A stretch of DNA of 64,000 bases from Catonia carolina. Lineage: Eukaryota; Arthropoda; Insecta; Hemiptera; Achilidae. The stretch covers positions 97,633,969 to 97,697,968 of the forward strand of contig JAQMRL010000003.1 of NCBI GenBank assembly GCA_035578175.1, given 5' to 3'. This document shows, piece by piece, positions 9,305-22,400 of this stretch (positions within the stretch are counted from its first letter, which is position 1; every line of letters starts with the position of its first letter). Made by a program: the position numbers and the translations under genes. The notes beneath the pieces are model-generated. The model made no database searches. It saw only the letters and a program-made list of their open reading frames with translations, and was not told the origin of the DNA.

Positions 9305-12300
9305 TTATGAATCTAATGTACAAGGCATTAATTTTTTTTTTTTGTCATCAGTCTCTCGACTGGTTTGATGCAGTTCTCCAACCTTTCTATCTTGCGCAAG
9401 TCGTTTCATATCTACATACCTGTAACACCCTACATCTTTTGTAATTTGCTTTATATATTCTAATCTTTGCCTCCCTCTACAATTTACTCCCTCAATGTTA
9501 CCCTCCATTATTGATAGCCCAATACCTGGATGTCTTAGGATATGCCCCACTAGCCTATCCCTTCTTTTGGTAAGATGCTTCCATATACTTCTTTTTTCAT
9601 CCACTCGCCTAAGAACCTCTAAATTACTTATTTTGTCCACCCACCTAATCTTTAACATTTTTCTATAACACCACATTTCAAAAGCTTCTATCCTCTTCCT
9701 TTCTACAGCCCCTATCACCCACGTTTCACTTCCGTATAATGCTACACTCCAAGCATAATGTTTTAAGAAATTTTTCCTAATCTGTAAATCAATGTTTGTA
9801 GTCAGTAAGCTGTTTTTCATTTCAAAGGCTTTTCTAGCTTGAGCAATTCTACTCTTGATATCACTTGTGCTTCTACCATCCTTTGTTATTTTACTCCCTA
9901 GATAGCAGAATTCCCTAACTTCCTGTATGCTTTCGTTGCCTACTTTTAAATTTCCCATCTCTTCTAAACCACTCTTGCTGCTGCACAACACTTTCGTTTT
10001 GTTCTTATTAATTTTCATGAAGTAATCCTTTCTCAAGATCTCATCCATTCCATTTAAGGCATCCTCTAGTTCTTTCTTTGCCTCGGCTAATACTACTATA
10101 TCATCGGCGAATCTCAGCATTTTTATTGTTTCTCCTTGAATTTTTATTCCTGCGTCAAATTTCTCCTTCACTTCATTTATAGCCTCTTCTATATACAAGT
10201 TAAAAAGTAGTGGTGACAAAGAACAACCTTGTCGTACACCTTTTCTTACAGCAGCCTCTTTTTCGTACCCCTCGATTCTCAAAACAGCCGTTTGATTCTT
10301 ATACAGACTGTAGATAACTTTCCTTTCTTTGTATTTAATTCCTAGCCTTTTCAAAGTTTTAAACATTTTACTCCAGTCCAAATTGTCAAATGCTTTCTCT
10401 AAATCTACAAATGCCATAAAAGTAGTTTTATTTTTCTTTATCCTTTTCTCAATAATCAGTCTCAGAGCCAATATTGCATCTCGAGTTCCCATTCTCCTTC
10501 TAAATCCAAATTGGTCATCGTCCAATACTTCTTCTACTCGGTGTTCTATTCTCCTGTATATAATTCTTGTCAGTATCTTAGATGCATGGCATGTTAGGCT
10601 GATGGTTCTGTAATGTTCACACTTCTCCGCTCCTGACTTTTTTGGTATTGGAATCATAATGTTTTTTTTAAAGTCCGATGGTACCTCTCCACTCTCATAC
10701 ATTCTGTACACAAGTTTGTATAATTTGTTTTGAGCAACTTCGCCACATCGTAATAATAATTCCGATGGTATGTTATCTATTCCTGGTGTCTTATTCATAT
10801 TCATATCCTTAAGTGCCCGATCGAATTCTTCTCGTAGTATAGGGTCCCCTCTTTGATCTTCTTCAACATCAGTTTCTTGTTCTATCGCATCATGTTCTAA
10901 TTCGTTTCCCCTGTAGAGTTGGTTTACGTATTCCTTCCATCTTTCAGCTCTCTCTTGGCCATTCAACAATGGTTTGCCACCTGCGCTTTGTAAATTAACA
11001 GCTTTCATCTTTCGTTCTCCAAAGTTTTCCTTTATTTTTCTGTAAGCTGCGTCCACTTTACCAACTGCCATTTTACTTTCAATGTCCGTACAGTTCGCTC
11101 TGATCCACTCTTCCTTCGCTTTCTTACACCTTTTGTTTATGGTATTTCTCAAGTAGCAATATTGCCTTTTACCTCTCTCGTCCTTTGCGTTTTTATATTT
11201 TCTTCGCTCATCCATCAGTTCTAAAATATCATTAGTAATCCACGGTTTCCTACCTCTTCTTTTTGTATGTCCTAACCATTCTTCCGCTGCTTTCACTACC
11301 ACCTCCTTGAAGTTTATCCACTCCTCCTCTACACTTCTTGTGTCATTACCTCTTTCTTCTATCCCTTTTTGAATACTCTCCTGGAAACCTACCTGGTTGT
11401 CTTGTTCTCTTAGTTTGTCTACATCCCACCTAGCATTTCCCTGTCCCTTCTTCAGTTTTTTAAGTTTAAGCCCGCTAACCATTACTACTAAGTTATGATC
11501 ACTTCCTATGTCTGCACCTGGATAGGCTTTACAGTTCATAATCTGGTTTCTGAATCTTTGTCTAACCATTATGTAATCTATTTGGTATCTTCCCTTGTCA
11601 CCTGGCATCACCCAAGTGTATAACCTCCTTTTGTGATTCTTAAAAAGAGTATTGCCTATCACTAAATTATATTTGGAGCAGAAATCTACCAGCCGACTCC
11701 CTCTGTCATTTCTTTTCCCTAGACCATATTCTCCGACTATCTTTCCTTCTTTTCCTTCTCCAACTACTGCATTCCAGTCTCCCATAACTATCAAATTTTC
11801 ATCACCCTTGACATATTTTATTACTTCATCTAATTCCTCATATACTTGTTCTATTTCTTCCTCTCTGTGTGAAGACGTAGGCATGTAGACCTGCACTATC
11901 GTGGTGGGCTTTGGTTTCGTATCTACTCTAACCATGATAATCCTATCACTACACTGCTTATAGTAAGTCACTCTTTGTCCAATTTTTTTATTCATTACTA
12001 GACCCACTCCGCCCTGCCCTCCGATGGCTTTAGTGTTAATAACCCTATAATCCCCTGACCAAAAGTCTTGATCATCATCCCAGCGTACCTCACCAATGCC
12101 TACAATATCTAACTTCAACCTATCCATTTCCCTTTTTAAATTCTCTAACCTACCAGTTTGTTTTAAACTCCTAACATTCCATGTTCCAACTCGCAGAATT
12201 TCAGAAACTTTTATTTTTTTGATGAAGTCCCCTCTGATAGTCCTCGCCCGGAGATCCGAATGGAGGACTAGTTTATCTCCGGAATGTTTTACCAGAGAGG

Positions 12301-12310
12301 ACGCCATCAT
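9305..12310 (-). CDS. LINE endonuclease-reverse transcriptase ORF
   Basis: A 1001-codon frame. An exonuclease-endonuclease-phosphatase domain occupies about residues 40-275, with GTWNVRSL, GEVRWDDD, MGDWNAVVG and the terminal SDHNLV. The reverse transcriptase is about 520-800, with TPGIDNIPSELL, QFGFRRRMGTRDA, RKGVRQGCSLSPLLFNLY and the catalytic FADD near residue 733. A C-terminal region with AFEMWCYRKMLKI and GHILRHPG follows. The protein nicks target DNA and copies its own RNA there. The element contributes no stop codon: the frame runs through the A-tail as lysines and ends in flanking host DNA at 9305-9307. There are no frameshifts or internal stops. Confidence 0.9.
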   Translation of the reverse strand: MMASSLVKHSGDKLVLHSDLRARTIRGDFIKKIKVSEILRVGTWNVRSLKQTGRLENLKREMDRLKLDIVGIGEVRWDDDQDFWSGDYRVINTKAIGGQGGVGLVMNKKIGQRVTYYKQCSDRIIMVRVDTKPKPTTIVQVYMPTSSHREEEIEQVYEELDEVIKYVKGDENLIVMGDWNAVVGEGKEGKIVGEYGLGKRNDRGSRLVDFCSKYNLVIGNTLFKNHKRRLYTWVMPGDKGRYQIDYIMVRQRFRNQIMNCKAYPGADIGSDHNLVVMVSGLKLKKLKKGQGNARWDVDKLREQDNQVGFQESIQKGIEERGNDTRSVEEEWINFKEVVVKAAEEWLGHTKRRGRKPWITNDILELMDERRKYKNAKDERGKRQYCYLRNTINKRCKKAKEEWIRANCTDIESKMAVGKVDAAYRKIKENFGERKMKAVNLQSAGGKPLLNGQERAERWKEYVNQLYRGNELEHDAIEQETDVEEDQRGDPILREEFDRALKDMNMNKTPGIDNIPSELLLRCGEVAQNKLYKLVYRMYESGEVPSDFKKNIMIPIPKKSGAEKCEHYRTISLTCHASKILTRIIYRRIEHRVEEVLDDDQFGFRRRMGTRDAILALRLIIEKRIKKNKTTFMAFVDLEKAFDNLDWSKMFKTLKRLGIKYKERKVIYSLYKNQTAVLRIEGYEKEAAVRKGVRQGCSLSPLLFNLYIEEAINEVKEKFDAGIKIQGETIKMLRFADDIVVLAEAKKELEDALNGMDEILRKDYFMKINKNKTKVLCSSKSGLEEMGNLKVGNESIQEVREFCYLGSKITKDGRSTSDIKSRIAQARKAFEMKNSLLTTNIDLQIRKNFLKHYAWSVALYGSETWVIGAVERKRIEAFEMWCYRKMLKIRWVDKISNLEVLRRVDEKRSIWKHLTKRRDRLVGHILRHPGIGLSIMEGNIEGVNCRGRQRLEYIKQITKDVGCYRYVDMKRLAQDRKVGELHQTSRETDDKKKKLMPCTLDS

Positions 12311-12704
12311 AATTTTTCATATTTTGAAGTTCTCGAAGTTCTCGAAGCTCTTGAAGATCTGCATATACTAAGTAAGCCTAACCAGAATCATACATGAAGG
12401 AGTTTCCTTACAATAATTCTAGTCAGACAGAAAAAGCTGTAGTTTACTGTTGCTTTCAGCTTTTTGGTTGGCAGACTGAGTGCCCCAAGCCACCGTCTGC
12501 CAGGGTGGAATGGGCAGCCCTTCCAGTTCCGTTCACCATGGGCCGGTTATCGTGCTGATGAGCGGTCACATGGTTACTAACAGGCCACACAACGTGAATG
12601 TATGGATAGGACACTAGCCTTCTATCCCGGCTGGTTCCCTTAAGCCTTTTGTGAAAGGAATTAAGGGGTCTCCTTCCAGTTGATGACAGAAGCCCTTTAT
12701 AGCC
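9333..12704 (-). mobile_element. Full-length RTE-like LINE with 12-bp target duplication
   Basis: The element runs 5' to 3' on the minus strand. CAAGGCATTAAT occurs at 9321-9332 and 12705-12716, flanking it exactly, and the 3' end is a short A-tail (T run at 9333-9343). It carries a roughly 390-bp 5' leader (12311-12704) and one long intact ORF, the compact layout of RTE-type elements. The 3' end has a small hairpin (9349-9362) immediately before the tail, shared with a SINE family elsewhere in the window. The clean duplication and intact ORF point to a fairly recent insertion. Confidence 0.9.
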
Positions 12705-12716
12705 CAAGGCATTAAT

Positions 12717-13342
12717 ATAATGTCATCAATTTTATCCGAAGTATACATGAATCTTTACAATTCATTAGTACTTACAAACTAAAATGTTTAACCACAGCTA
12801 CAGATAAATTTAAAAAAAATACAGTCATTTACTTGTAAAAATTAGTAATTAACACAATTATATTGTTACAATAAATTATATATTATTTATAAATATATTC
12901 AGGGATTTGAAATAAACCATGACAATTTAAAAAAAAAATGTAAATTTATTTACAATATAGAATATAATTTGTACAAATAATTATAATTAAAGTTCATTCA
13001 ACTTATCTTTGGAACGGGTTTATCTGCTATTGGCTGGATATGTAAATTGTAGTTACAGAAAATGTCTTGTGCGAACCATTCCAATGGAGAGAGAAAAGTC
13101 GCATCTGATTGAAATTTTATTTAACTATGATAAAGCGCTGAAATGCACATAAGAAACGCTTAGCCTGTTACTGTGCCAGAAGCAGACAAATATAAATATG
13201 TTGATATAACATGATTCATCACTGGTGCCTGACTGCCCAATACAGACATTGGTCACATTCATTCTTCCAACCGTATGCTCTTATGATTTGTTTACACTAG
13301 TTCCAAAGTTAAGTTATAAGGTATAGTGATAGATTTGTGATA
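12717..13342 (-). other. 3' flank of the EB-module gene
   Basis: AT-rich, no coding signal. Minus-strand AATAAA signals lie at 13116-13121 and 12945-12950, either of which could end the transcript that stops coding at 13343. Confidence 0.45.
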
Positions 13343-13428
13343 TTATTTTGTTAAAATGTAAATAACTATATTAAAAAATAGTATTAATTTAAAGCTTTGA
13401 CCTCCATTTAATACTGGGGATGATGTAC
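13343..13428 (-). CDS. EB-module gene terminal exon: hydrophobic tail
   Basis: The acceptor is a long T tract ending TTTTTGTAG. The exon continues exon 7 in phase 1, gives TSSPVLNGGQSFK then LILFFNIVIYIL, and stops after two more residues. The extreme C-terminal position of the hydrophobic stretch favours a GPI signal over a transmembrane helix. Confidence 0.65.
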
Positions 13429-16400
13429 CTACAAAAAGAAAATATAATATAATTAATATAAGTAATGTATAAAATGTAAATAAAAAATGTATTATTATTA
13501 CTTCTGTAAAATATTCATAAATAAAACATAAAATTTTACCAAAATCAGTTTTTTTTATTGATGAAAGCGTTAAGTTCATTTTTAGTTATGTAGATGACAG
13601 AAGGCTCTTATCTATACAGTTTTAAGGAAATACTAGTAGATAAAAACAGCATATAGCTATGCTGTTCAATTTTATGTAGTGGATAAAGCTGTTAAGGTAA
13701 ATTGACAGACATCTTTAATGTAACAATTCATAGACATCTTTTTATCATAATATTTCTTTGAAAAAAATCCAATGTAAAACTTTATCTTCTATAATTAAAA
13801 TACCGTTCATCCACCTTAAATGACACAGTGCACAATACTGAAATTTAACTTTGTGCGATTTTGTTCTGTGGGGTATTATTAAGGAAGTAATTTAAAAAAA
13901 ACTGAAATATTCAAATGAACTGAAAATGAATTTATCTTCATTAATGAAGACAAACAGTTTTTGTGAATCAGTTTCAAGTCGTTGCGTGGAATATTTTTGT
14001 GGAGTGTATAATTTACCATTCACACACTTGGACAAATGAACATTTTGAAAAATTTTAATAAAATTACAATAATTTTTTTTGCTTGGAAATATTTTTTAAT
14101 TTGTTTCACTTTCATAGTTTCCATTTTTTTAGGGGAAGTAACATATGGGCCAACCTGGTTTTTGTCTAGTATGGCCAATTCTAGACCACCTTACTTTAAC
14201 ATTAATAGTAACTTTAACATTTCTAGAAGCACTTTTTCAGCCTACATACTCAGCATTCTTTCACTGTAGGCTTTCCTCCCTTCCAACGACTACCCAATGT
14301 TCTGTTATTTCGCTTTAAGGAAGTCCTTAATGTTAGTATTCATAAGTCTGAATTTGGTTTGATTCTTTATGTTTCTTAGGTATTCTGATTTTCTCAGTAA
14401 CCCTTCTAACTTCTTTGAACTATTTATCTGACATGTTAAGGTCTATAGTTATCCATTCTATACAGTGTCTTTAAAATCTTTGCCTTCTTAATCTAATTGG
14501 TTCCATTAATCGTTTGGTTTTTTTAACAATTCTTCTACTCGATTGCTTAGTTGATTGCTGTTTAAAAATACTTTTTATCTAAGTTAAGTAACATAACTCA
14601 ATAATTTAGAGGAGACAATCCTTTACTCATCTAACAACCAGATAAAAAGAACATGAACAACAAGAAAAGTGTGAGTCCATTTACTAAATGTTTGACACTA
14701 TAGCATATTAAACAAATATAACAACTTACCTTTTCCACAATCATTGTTTCTGAAATCAGGTTTATATCCTGAAGCACATTTGCAAGTCTTATTGGAACAG
14801 GTAACTAAAGAAATATCTTTTGATCGAATCACACATTCTCTTGGATCATTACAACTTTCTCCTAATTCTAAAAAAATAAAAAATAAAATATTTTATAATA
14901 GTATGAATAAGAAACTGTAAATGTCTTTGGGCCTATGTTTGCTAGAATGATTTCTCCTTTATGATGATGTGTCAGAATTAGAATCATCCTTATTTACAAT
15001 GTTCAAGATAGTGTCACATTAAAACGAATACAACTATATTTTGCTACAGTTAAAAATTACAGTGTTTACAGTGCCAAAAATCAGTATAGAGTAAATAATT
15101 AACATGTCTGGTTAAAGACAACACAGCTGTTTCGAGCAGCAGTGGATAGTGTTCAGATTGTTATTATGGTGGGCAACAACTAAAATGGATAGGAACCTAA
15201 ACAGAAGATTTAACATTTGTATTGTGTAGAATTTAGATAACTCCATCTCTAATTTGAGGTCCTCTCCAGAGGAAAAATTCTGCTAGTGCATTGAATAGCC
15301 TTTCTTGAAGCCATATTTTCAGTCTCTGAGCAAAATGTTGTATGTCAGTTCTTTTGAGAGTCTTCCTGCAGGGTGTTCAACATTTTTGCTCCCATGTAGA
15401 ATGACCTCCTTTCAGTTTCCTTGAGGTTATGCAGGATGGCAGTAGCTGGATGCACGTTATGTATTACAATCATGGACCCGAAAACCTATCCTCAGCCTTT
15501 TTGGGTCCTTTATGTGGATGCAGGTTATGGCCTCCAGAATATACAAGTTTGTTACTGTGAGGATTTTTAGTTCCCTGTACGTTTCTCTACACAACTCTCT
15601 GAGCTGGAGGATTCCCAAAATTCTAATGGCTCTCTTTTGGAGGATCAAAACTCTTTGTAGGTTCTCAGCTGAAATGCCTCCTCATTATACAATTTCATAA
15701 CAGAGATATGACTTAAATATTTCACAGCGGGAATCTTGGTTTTTACATGTTGCTAAAGTTATTCATTCTCTGCATTATGTACTGCCCTAGGCTGAGCTGA
15801 CTACATAGGAAATTGATTTGAAGCGTCCATGTAAGACCATCATCAACTGTTATACCAAGGTATTTAGTTGAGGTAGCCTCCTCTCCACACTGGTTTGCCT
15901 TCCTGTAGTTTCTCTCTGCCTTTCCAGTACTAGCTGTTTTGTTTTCATCTCTTTCACTACCATTGACAAATTATTACCTGAACACAAACCAATGTAAAAG
16001 GAACTCAGAATAAAGCAAAAAAAAAAAAACAAACTCTTGGCAGCATTAAGGCATCATATTAGAAAAAAAGAAAAAATGGTGAATATTTACATTAAGTTAA
16101 GGGGATTCAGTTATGACACAAATTAATGGATTTGATATAGTAGTACACGTACCCATTACACTCCAACATGACCCATCTCTTAAAATTGATGTTGGTGAAC
16201 ATACACAGACTTTTTTAATAGGATTACAAACTGAATTTTGCAGAAATTCCTGGCATTGCCCATCTTCTTCACACCTACTTCCAAGGCCATCTGCAACTGA
16301 TATTTATAATAAATTAGTATAAAAATATGAATAACCAACCTTACTTCAAATAATAAAACTTTATCTTACAACAACAATATTGTTTTATTCTTTCAGTCAA

Positions 16401-19400
16401 TATCAGGAGTAACCTTGAACATCTACATGTAATGACGACCTGTTTTTTTTATGCAGTAGTTAATAAGAGAAACAATTAATAGTACAATAGAAACCTAAAT
16501 ATCAATTCCATAATATGGATACTTTAATCATTGGAAACCATAAATAAAATTAGGCTCCTTACATTTTTATCAAGTAGACATGTGTCTGTTAATTTTGTAA
16601 CAATAATTTTAGACAGAATTACACAGAGACCATTCTCAGAAAGAGTACGTATCATATTTTTTTGAAACCCCTCTTTCTGCAAACAGATTTTCAAGTGAAA
16701 TCATAAAGTTTCAAAACTACAGATTAAAATTACTGAAATTTATTTTCAATACACATACACAGGGTGATTCTAAATTGTATTAAATTCTAGAGAGATAATT
16801 CTTTAGCTAAAAACAAGAAAAAAGTTTATTTAAACATAGGTTAGGAAATGCTCCATGATTCCTGGGCAAAGAGTAAAATAAAACCATACTGAAATTCTGA
16901 GAAGGTAAATTAAAATAAAATTTTAGTGGTTTTTTATGGTTTTTAACTGGGAAATTAAAAAAACATGAGACCAAGAACTGTATCGCTTTTAGTTTAAGAA
17001 ACTACGTGAAAACATTAAAAAGTAGGGTTAAAAAATATATTTTTTCAAGTTTAGCATAAAAAAACCTTGTTAAATTGCGAATAAACACACTAAATGTTTT
17101 AATGAAAATTGTAGAGAATTTTATTTAAAAAAAATGATAGACTATAAATAACACCAAAGAAAATTGAACTCATTTGAGAAGTTCAACTATGAGACACCAC
17201 TAAAATTTCATTCTTTGCTCAGGAATCATGGCAAAATCTTTCACCATGCATAACTCGCTAACGAAGCATTTCCGAATCTATGTTTATATGAATTCTTTTC
17301 CTTATTTTTAGCTATAGAATCATCTCCTTAGAAAATGCATGAAATTTAGAATCACCCTGTATAGATGTTTCATTTTCAAAGTAATCTTTAAAGAGAAAGT
17401 TTCAAGAATAAATGAGAATTCTTAGTTTTTGGTTTCTCATTAAAAACCTGCATTTTATTAAAAATGTATGTAAAATTTGAAGTGACAAAAGCACAAAAAT
17501 TAAACAGTGTTGTTTATCTGGGAGTTTTCATAAAATGGCCAGAAAAATTAATATTGTAAAATTACAATTTATTTATTGTAAACTGAAAAACTTAGCTTCA
17601 TAACATACACTGATCTAAAGTAGCATTACTTCATATTTTTTTCAATACAGTTTAAAAATTAAACTATTTTAAGTAATGTTAGAAACGTACTGTGATTATC
17701 TTTTGCAAAATAAATACTATTGTCTAGCTAAACAATAGATTAATAAATACTTACTAGGAAGACAACGTTTACCATCATAGCTAAGGACAAAATTTATTTT
17801 ACAGCGACATATTGTAAAGCAACGAGAATTTGGTGTTGTGCAATCACCTTCATTTCTGCATGGTTCACCAATAACTGTAAAAACAAACACAATATTACAC
17901 AATTCATATCATTTAAAATTACAACTTTTTTAAATTTTTATACAAAAGTATTGTTACAACTGGTACAGTATGTTACTTAGAATAATATGTTTGTTAATTA
18001 ATGTGAGCAGAATTTTTAACAACTAAAATAAAATACTTGAGCACTCAAAAATGGGTGACTTAAACTATAGTATTAGTTTGAAAAGAAAAATTTTACTCTT
18101 TACCATTCCTCAAAGACAAACATGTTCTAATAAAATACGGTAACTATGTAACACAAACAAAATGGAACAAGCTTTTACATTTAATACTTTTTCTGTAGGC
18201 TATATTTGTATTTGATACAGGTTGTACATAATTATTTAAAACAAATAACTTACAAAACAAAGAACTGATTCTTACAACAAAAAAGACAGGGAGATACAAC
18301 AACCCTGTCTTACATTCTTATTCGTTCTCACTTGTTTTACAATCTGGCAGCCCGTATCGACAACCACTGTCATGCCCCCATATAACCTCTTTCTTGCATG
18401 TATAAGATGGAAGGAAAATTGTTTTTAAAGTCATACACCTAAATTAGGACACCTGATCCATAATGGAAAAATTACACAGTAAATATTCAGAATCATAAAA
18501 ATGCATAAAGGTTGTGATAAAATGCATAATGTTACTGAAGGGGTCAGTCTTTAAATATACCTTTGATATACCAGTTGAAGTTACATAATTAATTTTTATA
18601 GTAGAGATTAAACATATTAATTCAAAATTTGATGACTCACTTGTGTTTCATTCAGTGAAACTGAATTGACTGTGAGCTTTTCATAACTAATTATTTTAGG
18701 ATTCCAGTAACTTTTCTTTCACCAAATAATGCAAGTGAGTTGTTAAATTTCAAATCAATAATATTATTTTGAAATTTCTGTGCATAATGGAAACCATAAA
18801 AATATTTAAATACCTGATGAGGGTAAACAATCACTTCCATTGCTGTTTGGATGATAATAAAATGGACAAGCACACTTTCCAGTTTCACAGTAAACAGGAA
18901 TATCAGATTTTACTTTACATTCTCCTGAAACTCGACAATGTCCTCCTATTGCTGGAAAAGATGATTGTAGTTAAGTTCATTATAGGAAAGAAAATAATTA
19001 ACATGATCAGCAATGACTTAACCAGCCTAAACTCTATACACAACTATATACAACTTTTAAAAAAATACATGTATTGTATACTGAAAACACAAAATCTAGT
19101 ATAATGTATTTTAAATAGAGATTCTGTTTGTGCTTTAAGCACAAAATTTATATTTATAATTTATATAAATGATACAAAATATTTATTTATATTTTATACT
19201 GCATTTATATAGAGTTCTACAGACAGATTGAAAAAAAACATTTACATGGTTGTAACGAGGACACTTTCAGGATTCTGTAAAAATCTGAAAATGAAAATTA
19301 GTAAAATCTGTATGGAGATATTGTGAAGTAAATAACAAAATAATTAAATTAAAGTTTCAATTGATTTTGAAGTATCATTAATGTGACAGGAGTTGTTTAT

Positions 19401-22400
19401 TATGGTGCATAAGTTATTTCATAAATAACAATGATACAAAGGATAATGACAAGATTGTATTTTGTTTCTTATTTTCTTCTGTCCATTTTTGTGATCATAG
19501 TTTGTTTAAAGTTACTGTCCAGGAGAGTGAGAATAATCTGCAAGAGGCCTTTTTAGGTTTTGTGAAGTTTATCGTCAGTCTAATTTCAAAATTTCTAGTT
19601 AAAAAACAAAAATTATGACTATGACAATGACATATTACAGAAGTGCAAAACTTTAATAGAACTTGTGGTACAATAAGTCTGCATTTAAAAGGAAAGGCCT
19701 GAACTGACACCATTGAAGAAATTCCATAAAACATATTACTTTTGTTTACTGACATATTATTTACTGAACTGACACATTGAAGAAATTCTGTAAAACATAT
19801 CATGGTAGTAAGCCCTGGGTGTGGTAGAAGAAGTATGAGAATTCCATTCAGTCTGCAAAGAAGTGTTAAAGGCTGCAGCAGACTGGATCAGTTCAGAAAT
19901 GAGGATACATGGTGAACATTAGGTATCAGTTCTCTTAATGAGACAAACATAGAGTACTGCCAGAAATGGACGGATTATTTTTTTTAAATGTCTCCACGTA
20001 GGATTCCTAGACTGGCCAAAAGTTATGAACAATTGGAAGGTGTAACCTGGGGTGACCAATGGCTAGGTGGATGCAGAAACTGGTCCTGGGACTTTCTTGA
20101 ACGGTAGAAAAATTTCTTTTCTTTTTATCTGTAAATCTACTTTTTTTTCAAAATTTTCCCTGTCAGATTAGTTCTGTTGAAATATTCAGTATTTTTAAGT
20201 ACTTTTCAATTTGCATACACCAATTATTTACCATACATTTACTTTACATATAATAACATTGTGCACTATAACGTGCTTCTGGAAGAAATACAGTTTTACA
20301 TCTTAAGTTTTAATTTCTAGATACAATTTTTTTATTACAGATATCTTTTGTAAGATGATATGCAATATTTCAATTTTCTGTACCCCTACCAAATTTTTTA
20401 GTTTATTTTACTGTTTTTATTTCTCCTAAACATTTAAAATTAATCACTTTCTTTATTTCTGTATTATTAGATTTTAGTACTTTATATTTTTATTATTTTT
20501 ACTGTCTGAAAACCATTCTTTTTTCATATAAGATTTGTAATCCAATTTTATTTGCCCACTCTTCCCATTTTTTAGTTCTAGTTTTGGCAATTTTTATATC
20601 TTTGCAAAAATTTTAATATAGTCTGGACATAACATTAGATTTGTGTTTAACATTTGTTTTTAATGTATAGGCCTAGTATAATTTTTATTAAAAACATTAT
20701 TGAAATAATTTTATAAATAATGAAGAAACAGTATTTCTTACATACAGACAGAAGGATAACAAATATCGTCATGAAAATGAGCATTAGAAATACACTGACA
20801 CACTCCAGATGAACCAGGGGTTTTGTGGTAACATTCAGCTTTAGTTCCAAATGCTGCTGTGCACTGAATATTTTCAATACAAGGATCACCAATTAATACA
20901 GCTTCTGTAAACATAACAACATGTCACACAGTTTTCTTGAGTAATTTACATAAAACTAGTATACTTCAATGCCTCAATCAAGCAGTTGGTTGCGAAGCAC
21001 TAAGCCAAAGATCCTGGATTTAAATCCCAGGTATCATCTTGTATATCAATCTCAAATAAATACTTAATTGATGAACTTTTTAAGACGTACAATTCTTAAC
21101 AATAATTTTAGTGAAACAGTGTTTTATTTTCAAATAATTTTTAATGTATATTAGACTAGCTGCTCTTGCTTGCTTCACTTTATTCATAGATATTTTATTT
21201 CGTTTACAGATCTTACACTATTGTTTAGTAAGCAACTAAAACTTATCACTGTGAGTAAACCTTCTTGAGTATACAGTGCCTGCAATATTATATCGGTCCA
21301 ATTAATTAACCAATTTTGAAGTATCATATAAGAAAATAACAAATTTCTCCCTAAACTAAACAACAGACAAACAATTTTTAATAAAAACTGTAGCACTTTT
21401 ATCGCATTTAATTTGTAATTTATGCATTTTTATGCAATTATTCCAATCTCAATTTCTGAAAATAAAGTTATAAATACCACATAAAAAACAAAAACACTTT
21501 TTAAGAAATACAGTTTACAAACTTTTTCGAACATACATTCAATTATTCTTTGGTCGTATTTCTCATCTTCCACTGGTAATTCATAGTGATGTCAAGAACA
21601 TTCCTGTTTCCAGTACAAATAGTTTTAATTTATACTTCTGATTTTGCTTTCTAAATGTCAATTTGTGTGAGAAATTAAACCTATTAGGTTTAGTTTGCCA
21701 TAATGAGCTACAAGCAGGGGATGGTTGGTAGTGAAGTATAATAGAGAAGGTTTCATCAGATGCAAAATGAATTCCTTGTTTCGTTGATCGAAGTACATTA
21801 TATCACAAAGTAGAAGAACTTCATTCACTTACACCATTATGAAGTCGCAACATATTCTAGGAGAAACAAAATGTTTTTCTAAAAATAATCTGGTGTTTGG
21901 ACAAAAATAAAAAAGCTCTCATTCTCAGTTTTCATTCATACTGTAGTCTTTTTAACTCTTATGATCTCTTATAGATTAAAATAATTATTGATATAACAAT
22001 TTTGGATGCTACTCAAACACATAGCACATAGTATGAAAATAACTTGCAAGTTGGTCCAAAACTGTTTAATTTGAAGAGAAAAACCGGTATTACCTTTTAG
22101 ACAAGTTGTTACATTATGATCAATCGGAAGGTAACCATCCTTACACGCACAATTTGTATTACCTTTGCAATACGCGTTTGTTCCACAATCTGTATCATAA
22201 TGACATTTTGATGAGACAACTGAAAATATAAAACAATGACATTATTTTTAGTCAACTTAATAATAATTTTGTAATACAAGTTTAAAGTACTGTATGTACA
22301 GTATGGTCATAAGTTGACATAAGTACGTACAGTATGGTGATAAGTTAACGATTGCGCCAATCATGCGGACAGTAAACTATCTATCCTACTTACATCAACC

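Noticed and set aside
18769..19104. 111-codon plus-strand frame
   Set aside because: Runs antisense through EB-module exon 4 and AT-rich intron with no domain.
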